Origin: Camellia lanceoleosa
Taxonomy: Eukaryota; Streptophyta; Magnoliopsida; Ericales; Theaceae
Direction of reading: 5' to 3'
DNA: 64,000 bases
Assembly: GCA_025200525.1 (NCBI GenBank)
Contig: JANUSC010000362.1
Span: 62,001-126,000 of the forward strand
A model generated the notes under the pieces. It was not told where the DNA came from, ran no database searches, and saw nothing but the letters and a program-made list of their open reading frames with translations. Positions within the stretch are counted from its first letter, which is position 1; the number at the start of each line of letters is the position of its first letter. Of this stretch, positions 56,273 to 64,000 are shown one piece after another. The position numbers and the translations under genes are program-made.

Positions 56273-57019
56273 TAGCTCCGAAGCCATTTCGACATTTGAC
56301 ACAGATTTTTACTATTTTTTTTTTTTTTTTGCACTTTCCCCTTTTTGTTAGTAGTTAGGGTACTTTGTACTGCCGCAGGCAGATTTTGTTTCCAAAACTT
56401 ATGTACTTGAAAAAATTATGAAATGAAACAAACTTTTTGTCTAAAAGAGTGTTATATCTGCGCATTTCATACCTTGCACTGTATTGTATCACACCTGAAT
56501 GTAAATGATATTGATTTGTTGTCTGAAAATTGAGCACTTGCACTATCGGATAACCAACCAACTAACAACAAACAACTCATACAAACCACTGCTCAACCTG
56601 GATACACAGCCCATACTCTACTGGGGATTGATCTGCATACAGCCCATAACACAGCACTCGGTTCATTTTGCACACAGCAAACCCTGAACAAATAGCCCAA
56701 TCTGACAAGACGGACCACAAAACTGAAACGGTTGAAACCGAAACATACTCAGATGCCTCAAATTTTCTTCTTTTCTTCTCCTGCTTTGCATAAATGTAGA
56801 GAATGGCACAGCATTCTGAGCACACACGATTTTTTGAAATAAAGAAGGGTTTTCAACCGGGGTATCGAGCCTACCACAGAACACAGCGAGACAAACTCAA
56901 ACAAAGAAACAAAAGGCACATGACCTAACATAACGAGACATGCTCGGAAAAGACTCAAAGCTAAAATCGAAACCGACAAATCAAAAGACATGGCACACGG
57001 ACGTGTTTACACAAGGAGA
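56273..57019. other. Non-coding DNA after the D PMD gene
   Basis: 3' region with a T-run (56311-56330) and an ATGAAATGAAAC stretch. The part equivalent to the first exon of the DUF7745-like gene in C is missing or too diverged to see. ORFs of 60-97 aa are not convincing. Confidence 0.45.
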
Positions 57020-57341
57020 GACCTCAAATCTCGGGGAGCCAGTTCCTCCGGGTACTTCCCACCCTTTCTGATTTGTGACACTCACATCACTCGGCCCTCA
57101 GGCTCGGTTTTTCTCTCAAAACCCTCTTGCTCACTTCTCTCTCTGCTTACACCTCTCTATTCTTTATTCTCTCATTTTTTATCCCTCCCCAGGGTGATTA
57201 ATGGATGAATAAGAAGTCACAAGTTCACGCCCAACACTGTTAGCTCACGGCTATTCCTTCCGATTGATAGAGTGCCCTTCTGGCAAGTATGTTGACGGCG
57301 AGGAAAAGACAGGAGACCTGACTCGAATGCGTCCCTAGTTC
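57020..57341 (+). pseudogene. Small remnant of the DUF7745-like antisense gene in element D
   Basis: 57020-57047 (AGAGACCTCAAATC...CAGTTCCTCCGGG) matches the exon end at 42480-42518 in C. The following intron is recognisable (TTTTTCTCTCAAAACCCTC, 'ttattctctcattttttatc', ending CCCCAG at 57192). After it only short sequence resembling the C-terminal exon is left, including CCCTTCTGGCAAGTATGTTG near 57269. The main domain is gone. Confidence 0.4.
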
Positions 57342-58142
57342 GTCATTTTGACCATTCTTGTTTTGTAAAACAGTTTTGATCAAAATGAGAGTCGGATTAA
57401 CACACTTATTCGATTTTTGATTTGAAAATCGTGCAAGTCAGGCTGTGAGCACTGAAAATTTTCCTTTCGGTCCAAGAAAAAGGTCCGATTTTTTTTTGGA
57501 AAATGAAATAATTTTCGAGAAAATAAGTCAACCTCAGTAAAAACTTTCAAAAACTATTTTTGCAAACAATCAACGCTCGACGAGCGCGGAACGTACCCTT
57601 GAGATGCGCAACCTCGGATCGGAGGCAATGGGAAATTGCCCCTTGCTTAAAGGGGGCACAAGGCAATGGAAAATTGCCCCTGGTTTGGACGGCATCTCAG
57701 GGCAACTTATGGCACTGTATGGCAACGGAAAGTTGCCCCTTGTTTGGATGATGCCGCGGCATGCTGTAAGCCAGTCCTCGTTGATGACGATCGGACCCTC
57801 GGACGCGGAGGAGATGAAGACGGTTTGAATCAATATATGGACACAATCACCTGGAAGGTGTTGGCGGTTGGGCTTCAAGAGGAAGTTGATCACGTAGTTC
57901 CAGCCACTGTAACCAAGACATCAGATTCGGAGGAGGCACAGGTGATCAAAACCATGACATGGACTAAGACGCTATGGAAGCGTTGGGGGCTGGACTTCAG
58001 GATGAAGTTGCCTACGTATCCCAAACATGGGAATCAAGCCTTACGTAGTTCCGGTTAAGGTACACTCGGGTATTTTAACCTTCACTGTTTAGGCTCTAAC
58101 TTTTGCCAAGGTGCCCAATGCGGGTTTTCGACCTTGCGAGCT
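57342..58142. other. Non-coding DNA of element D with short repeats
   Basis: 57620-57750 holds three copies of the type GGCAATGG(G/A)AAATTGCCCC. 58085-58140 has the family-conserved CTCTAACTTTTGCCAAGG and GGGTTTTCGACCTTGCGAG, also at 43600 in C. The 130-aa plus-strand ORF at 57666-58058 spans these repeats and has no recognised homology. Confidence 0.45.
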
Positions 58143-58272
58143 ATGTTTTTCTTTTTCTTTTTTTTTTCATTCTTTTCTTTTGCATTTTTATTTTTTATTT
58201 CTTTTGCTATTTTTTGTTCTTTTTCTCTTTTTTACTTCTTTTTTTCTCTTTTTTATTTCTTTTTTTTCTTTG
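58143..58272. repeat. T/C-rich low-complexity tract
   Basis: About 130 bases of almost only T with scattered C (ttttctttttcttttttttt). It yields Phe-rich plus-strand ORFs of 66-79 aa that are not genes. Element C has a much shorter tract at the same place (43642-43672). Confidence 0.85.
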
Positions 58273-59302
58273 CTCTAACTTTTGCCTGGGTCGCCCTTCC
58301 GGGTTTTCGGCCCAGCCAGCCCCTCAAAGGGTAAAAGTATAGCAAGCCCATGCCAAACGGCTTTGAGATTGAAGCCTCTCTGTAACCAGGAGAGTGACGG
58401 TTGTGTTTGAGTTGCAGAAGAATCCACCATGGTTGCTTCATGAGCCTTGCTTGGTGGGATTTGATCTTCTTGATCTGGCTTTGGTGCCTCTTGCTCGAGG
58501 GCTGCTTCAAATTGGGCCACACAGGCGTTTCCTGGCACAGTTGAACGTTTTGTACGGATTCCAGGTTTGAGACAGATACGTTGAATCTTGAGGCTGAGAG
58601 CGATCCTGGGCTGCACAATCTCAAGAGCAATTCCACACAAGTCTTCACAGGATCGCGCAAAACATTTTGCTTTTGAAAGTTGACAAATCACTCGCGCTGA
58701 AGATAGTGTGGAACCAGTCCGGATCGAACCAGGATCCTTCTCAGTACTCACGCCGACAAGCATGATTTCATTCATTAAAAGCTTAGCATGCCTCTCTTTC
58801 TCTCAAAATGATCAAAATTTTGCAAAACCCAAGGAATTCCTTCCTCTTCGTTTTTATCACCGCAGTGTTCGAAAAGGGTTTTTATGAAAAGCTTAGGTCA
58901 TTACAACGATGTTTAAGGCACAAGAGAGTAGGTGGTATGTACTGTCGTTCCATTCACATCCTCTGGCACAACTAGCTTAAACAACAACAAGTACGGAAAC
59001 GTGATAGCCGCAGTTGTTTCATTCAGATTCCCTAATTGTGACTGGCTCCTCAACCGAGACAGACTCAAAAGGAAAAACAAAAGGATAATTACAAAACGGC
59101 GTTCGAGGCAACAACCCCGGAATCACCTGGTATTCTATACAAAGGGGACTGACTCGCTACAACAAGACAGACCCGTAAGCAAAAGGCTGACTCAATACAG
59201 AGAGACAGACTCAAAACAAAACAAAAGACTGACTCGACAGCCAAGTCAAAATTTACAAAACTAGCACTCGCAGATGCTCAAAAATGCGTGCCAGACGCCA
59301 CG
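58273..59302 (-). other. Region of element D where pol would be expected
   Basis: 58270-58340 still matches the sequence just downstream of the integrase stop in C (GGGTTTTCGGCCCAGCCAGC, CCTCAAAGGGTAA). The integrase itself is absent; unrelated sequence follows. A 166-aa minus-strand ORF (58775-58275, starting MNEIMLVGVSTEKDPGS) is open, but I do not recognise it, and an overlapping frame is open too. This looks like a pol deletion junction. Confidence 0.45.
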
Positions 59303-60338
59303 TCAAAATATACCAAGTGCCGCCCACATGTGGTTCACTCTCTGATTACATACTTGCAGTATCCGCATCCTCAAAATCCAATAACTGGGTGGTGACGGAC
59401 TTTGCTGAGGTGGGGGGAGGATAACCTCGTTGTCAATCAAATCTTGCACCTCATGACGGAGGTGGAAACAATTGTCGGTAGCATGGCCTGTCTGCTGGTA
59501 GTATGCACAGTACTGAGCAGGGTCATGAGTAGCAGGGAGATTCTTCGGGAGAGGCCGAGGCTCCAGGGGTTTAAGGTGTCCCCTCTCGGCAAGGATCTGA
59601 AGTGCCTTGGACAATGGCATGTAGAGAGCATGGAAGACCCTGCACTCTCGAGGCAGGTACTTTGGAGCCTGAGCACTCTTGCTAGATGCACTAGCGAACG
59701 GGTCGGCGAGTGCGGCCTTGGATTTTTGATCCTTTCCGGATGCAGGGTTGGGAACGGGAAGAACTGTTTTGGCATGACGGGGCCTATCCCGGTTCTCTGA
59801 TTGACTGGAACTGCCCTCAAGTGAAGTGGGGAAAGCGTCCTCCACAGCTTTTGTCACAACTGCAGATATCTGTTGCTTGTTCATCCCCCCGGCTTTCAAA
59901 GCCTCTACTGCCCACAGCAGTTGTTCAATAGGATCGGCATCTGCCTTTGTTTTGCCTTTGTCTCTGGCCTCAGCCTGATCTAGAATTTGGGTTGATACGT
60001 CGTTGCCATAGCTGGAGGCCATCTCCGATTGGCTGAGTTCAATTACTATCCGCCCCAATAGTGGGGGCTCCTGGGGTACAAAGCCTCCGGCATATGGTGC
60101 GGCTGGTGGCGAAGTAGACATCCCATAGGCGAGATCTGCCATGGATCTTTGAAGATCACCTATCATTCCCATTAGTTCAAATGTAGTAGGCTCGCGAGCC
60201 TGATATAGCTGAGGGCCCGGTGGGTGCGAATCAGCGATCTGGTGGATCAAAGATATCAACAGTAGTCTCACTGTGTAGGGTGGTTCCTTGATCCAACGCG
60301 GCCGTCATGACCACGATCTCTTCTGAATTCTGCGTCAT
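59303..60338 (-). pseudogene. Reduced gag gene of element D
   Basis: A start at 60338 (MTQNSEEIVVMTAALDQG) is followed by a frameshift near 60245. The main frame (60271-59303) has MGMIGDLQRSMADLAYGM, a Lys/Ala-rich linker (ARDKGKTKADADPIEQLLWA), PRECRVFHALYMPLSKALQI, LKPLEPRPLPKNLP and one zinc knuckle CAYYQQTGHATDNCFHLRHE followed by VQDLIDNEVI. This C-terminal pattern is typical of Tat/Ogre Gag. The central capsid-like core seen in the gag of F (RCRIFP/AVRWYY-type) is not present, and no protease follows. On its own it could not make a functional capsid. Confidence 0.75.
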
Positions 60339-61041
60339 GCTAAGTTCTGCCTCAGCAAGAAGAAGACACTAGCTATTATGGATCAACTCTCTGAATCTCT
60401 GAACTGAAACGAAAAACAAGCAGTATTTCTGCCCCAAACAGATCAAACACGGGTGTAGCCGAACAACTGCACTCTACTACTGATCACTATTCCCCAGAAT
60501 CACTGTTCAAAACTGAACTGATACCCGCAGACATAACTGATTCTCAACAACATTGATATTGGTGCCCTCGGGCCGGATACCCAATATTGCAAACTAACAT
60601 GCGCAATCCTGTAGAGATACATTCTAAAAGCACATAGCAGGTAAATGAGAGCCAATACACCCCTATGTTGGGGTAGGGTTTCCCTGTCCTATTTTGTCAG
60701 GAGCTAGGGTTTCACTACGCACGCAGCGGTTTCCAACAACCTAACATCGGGTAAGCGACCTGTCCTAGTTTGGAATGGTCACTATGGATTCCGAATATGC
60801 ACTAGGTCGAATGGTCAAAAGGGTGCCCCGGTAAAACCGGGGTTTGTGTTCCCATGCTGTCAGAGCCCATAACCGGTCAGCCTTATGGTCATGCCTTAAC
60901 AAGACAAGCCTCCGGCAAACCGTTCAGGAATGGAAGATGGCAAACACGGTGTCCTAGGCGCACTAGTGCACATGCAATGCAAAGAGACACATAAATGAAA
61001 TCAAAACAGGATATCACGAGTTCGAGTCAAGCTCTCTAAAA
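60339..61041 (-). other. Leader of element D
   Basis: Untranslated DNA between PBS and gag. No ORF supported. Confidence 0.55.
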
Positions 61042-61059
61042 TCCCCAGCAGAGTCGCCA
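61042..61059 (-). other. Primer-binding site of element D
   Basis: The minus strand reads TGGCGACTCTGCTGGGGA, five bases after the LTR end at 61065. Ogre-type elements are reported to prime with an arginine tRNA and TGGCGAC-type sites fit that, but I have not aligned it to a tRNA. Confidence 0.7.
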
Positions 61060-61064
61060 GAAAC

Positions 61065-64000
61065 TGTAACAAGCCGCAAGGGACCTCGCTACAGTTCGGA
61101 CTCCCTTTTTGTGTTTGTTGCGGTTCTAAATCTGAACCGAAGAGTCCAACTCTGGCAAATCGTTTTGAGAAAAAAAAGATTTTGAAAGAAGTGCCAAACA
61201 TGGACTGCTTTGCCAGGTACAGAGTCGCCACCTAAATATTTTATTTCGGGAAATTTAGGAAACCCTAACTCGGTGCCAAAGGCCACGTGTCCGTCATCAC
61301 CAAAGTTGCCTCGGCTCGGGAGCTTGGGTACGATTGGGAAAGGTCAGCTATGAACACCCCCTTTCACTCGGTCCGAAGACCGGCCTCTACTAACCATGAT
61401 ATCCGATTTTGAAAACGTTATGTGTTCTTATTCCGGTTATTGGCCTAGAATTACTATGTTATGCGCATAGCAAACAAGTATAGACTAAATTGCCTAATTT
61501 GGAAACAAGCGTTGCATATCCGTTTGTTTTGAAAATGCTTTGGAATTTACTACTCGCAAGTAGGCTAAAACACAGATTTCAACGAGTTTTTCCAACTCAA
61601 ACAATCCAACCTTCACCTGAGCAATCGTGCGGTTTATCTCATATAAGCATTTAGCCACATGGTAATCATGCTGTCATGTTAACATTCACACGCATACGAG
61701 ATGCTAAAGCATAAACACTTACATTGTACTCCATGCCAAAACAGTAAACTAGTTAGCAAATATGCATGTCCTAGTTCATGTTAAGTGGCTAATGCAACAC
61801 ATGCAAGGATGCAGTTAGAGTAGGCTCGGCTAACCCTAAAATGGCATATGAAATGCTACAATTATCACATATTCAATTTGGATTTGAAGTATTAATGCAG
61901 TTTGCATGATGTACCGAGCCCGATGCATGCTAGACAAATGCATGGATGCACGCATGCATTTACATGGGGTATGCTAATTTAAACGTGCCCTAATACTAAC
62001 CATCAAAGCAGGTATGTAAAAGGGAGAAAGAAGTGGAGGTTGGAAGACATACACACACTCACCCACACTTATTACAGATTCGCCCTCGCTCGGAGGGACC
62101 AAAAGAATAATACAAATTAACCAACTACGCAAGCTAATTAATAATTACAAATTGCCTAATTAGTTAACAACTAACTAAACTAGGAAAATCAGTAAACTGC
62201 CTCGGGAGGAGAGCCTGATGCAACGCATGCTCGGGTCCTGCTCGGAATTGCACTGCCATGCATGGATTGCCTCTGTTTTCCCTGCTCTGTCCCTCTAAAG
62301 ACTGCCAAAATCTCAGAGATACTTCTTCTGATACTGGGGATCACCACCGGCTGAGTAGAATAGCCACCGGCAGTGAATTGTGGTCATCGGCACAAGATGC
62401 ATCCATCGGCTGATGATGTACTACCGGTCGGCAAGGAATGCCTGCAGAACCTGCAACTCACAGCAGCAGAGGGCAGAACTTGCATGGCAATACAATTCAA
62501 GCAATGTATGCACTAATCATGCCCCTTATCATGTTTGTGACTCAAAGGGGCATGTGCCTCAATCCTCGGACCATCAATCACGCATTTCAATGCATGATGG
62601 CCCAAAGAATCAAGCATGCACTTTCATGTCAAATGAAATGCAAATCAAACAAACAAACCAAGACCCAATTCCTATCACCAAATCAAGGAACAAGGCATGC
62701 ATGCAAGATGCAATGCAACCTAGACATGCAAGCTAAGGATGCAACATGGCATGGCAAGCATGCAAGCATGAACATGGACAATGTACAAACATGTAAGGTA
62801 AGCATGCAACCAAGCAAATGATGGTCTTAGACATGAATTAGGCAGCTCTAATTAGGCCCAAAACAGTGGCCAAAATGCTCAAATACGAGGGCTAAACACA
62901 CATACACACATGCACATGTTATGGTCCAACACTTAAGCATACAAAGGCAACTTTCAAGCACACTTAAAAGAGGTTATCATGGACAATTAGCATGCAACAT
63001 GAACTCTAAAAAATCATGCTAGAATGTGGTGCCAGACCAACTCAAATGAAGCAAACATTAGCATGCAAATGGCCCAAGCACTCAAGGCTCACCAAAGAGA
63101 CAATGGGCTACACTTAGTATAACCACACATGGCAAGACTTAAGCGACCATAAACAGAGTTTTAGCACACAAAACAAAGCCCAAAGGACCACCTAGATGGC
63201 ATCTAAATGGTTCAAATTCAAAGGCATGCACAAATTCTAAAACATGGAGCATACAACACAAGCTTTTGAAGCATCAAAGAGGTGTCCAAGGCAAGCATAC
63301 AAGCACACCAAAGGGACTGAAATGACATGTAGGATGGTTCTAAACCACTAAATTAATGCAAGCAATGCATGCTACACATTCACCTACTTGAAGCATACAA
63401 GCCATAATACAAAGGAGCTATACCAAGCATGCCAAAATCGACCCAAACAATTATGGACAGACCTTAAACATGGCAAAATAAGCACAAAACCTTCACACAG
63501 CTAAACCTAAAACATGCTAGAACAAAGGCTAACAACCTAAGGCATATTAAGGCAATAACAAGGCATTACATGGTAGGTATGCTAAGCATGCATGGTGTAC
63601 CAAAACCAACACACAACAATGTTATATCATGGCATAATAAGCGTGGAAAATAGCCTAGACATGATCAACAAACCTTCAAACATGGTGCTCCCTTAAGAGG
63701 CCAAAATTGGTCCTTTTCAAGGACAACAAGGAGAGGGGGTGGCCCTCCTCTTTTTGAGACTTTAAGGCACCATCTTCACCACTAAAATCTTAGTGGTGAG
63801 GAGGGCCAAGCACCAAAGTCTCGGTGCTCACCAAAAATGGCACGAAATAGGGCCTCTCAAGGCCTAAGAGGGGTCAAACAAACCCAAACCACAAAACACT
63901 CTTAACAAACAATCAAGAGGGCTTAAAAATAGAACTTTTTTGTATTATACACTAAGCACAAAATCAGTTCTAAGATAGGTAGAAAAGCAATGCAAAAATA
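61065..64000 (-). repeat. 5' LTR of element D, cut by the window end
   Basis: Starts TGTAACAAGCCGCAAGGGAC and follows the 3' LTR from 45767 to about 48717. About 775 bases, including the TATA box region, lie beyond 64000. The second GC-rich cluster is at 62335-62435 (CCACCGGCTGAG, ACCGGTCGGCAA). Confidence 0.88.

Larger units (their letters stand above)
45767..64000 (-). mobile_element. Large non-autonomous Tat/Ogre-like element D (continues past the window)
   Basis: The 3' LTR (45767-49492) and the 5' LTR (61065 to beyond 64000) are very similar. The PPT lies at 49493 and the PBS at 61042-61059, both on the minus strand. The internal region of 11.6 kb contains a reduced gag, no recognisable protease, RT or integrase, and an antisense PMD gene. 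The element is inserted in LTR G. The five bases left of it are ACTTG; the matching duplication would lie outside the window. Confidence 0.85.

Noticed and set aside
57666..58058. 130-aa plus-strand ORF in element D
   Set aside because: It spans short GGCAATGG/ATTGCCCC repeats, has no homologous ORF at the same place in element C and no recognised motif.
58103..58342. Hydrophobic Phe-rich ORFs as small membrane proteins
   Set aside because: They are translations of a T/C low-complexity tract.

Overview
The window is plant nuclear DNA made almost entirely of nested and decayed transposable elements. I see no intact host gene, rRNA or tRNA gene, or CRISPR array. The plant origin rests on Tat/Ogre-type and Del/Tekay-type Ty3/gypsy elements with plant-style primer-binding sites, a CACTA end, Tourist-like MITEs, a plant mobile domain (PMD) gene, and the C-terminal remnant of a Cf-like leucine-rich-repeat receptor-like protein (RLP). 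A TE-rich dicot is likely; the species cannot be named.

Layout. 1-2071 is part of a minus-oriented Tat/Ogre-like LTR (A) inserted in the tail of an antisense gene of a plus-oriented Tat element (E), whose 3' LTR is 5244-5867. 5131-10742 is a large imperfect palindrome: the E LTR and its flanking DNA are repeated in inverted orientation (second LTR 9987-10633). 10743-12579 holds further copies of the same flank segment, one with a MITE. 12580-13746 is the RLP pseudogene, cut by a CACTA end (13747-15487), which is cut by a Del/Tekay-type element B (15488-22793). B has a solo LTR in its protease (19605-21642), and its reverse transcriptase is cut off by a minus-oriented Tat element C (22794-44268). 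C carries two antisense genes (PMD and DUF7745-like) between integrase and 3' LTR, and contains a complete non-autonomous Tat element F (27020-37451, target duplication ACGAT). The C integrase is interrupted by a plus-oriented LTR (G, 44269-45766), itself interrupted by minus-oriented element D (45767 to beyond 64000). D has 3.7 kb LTRs, a reduced gag, no visible pol and its own antisense PMD gene.

How the parts relate. In C, D, E and F the genes opposite to the element's own transcription lie between the pol/gag side and the 3' LTR. Their products are a PMD protein, a DUF7745-like protein and a Transposase_28/'gypsy-type' protein with a coiled-coil tail. The most interesting pattern is that short GC-rich motifs upstream of the LTR promoters recur upstream of the antisense genes of the same element: an exact 10-mer in C and an exact 12-mer in D. 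This suggests shared control of sense and antisense transcription. All genes carry stops or frameshifts, and many stops fit C-to-T decay.
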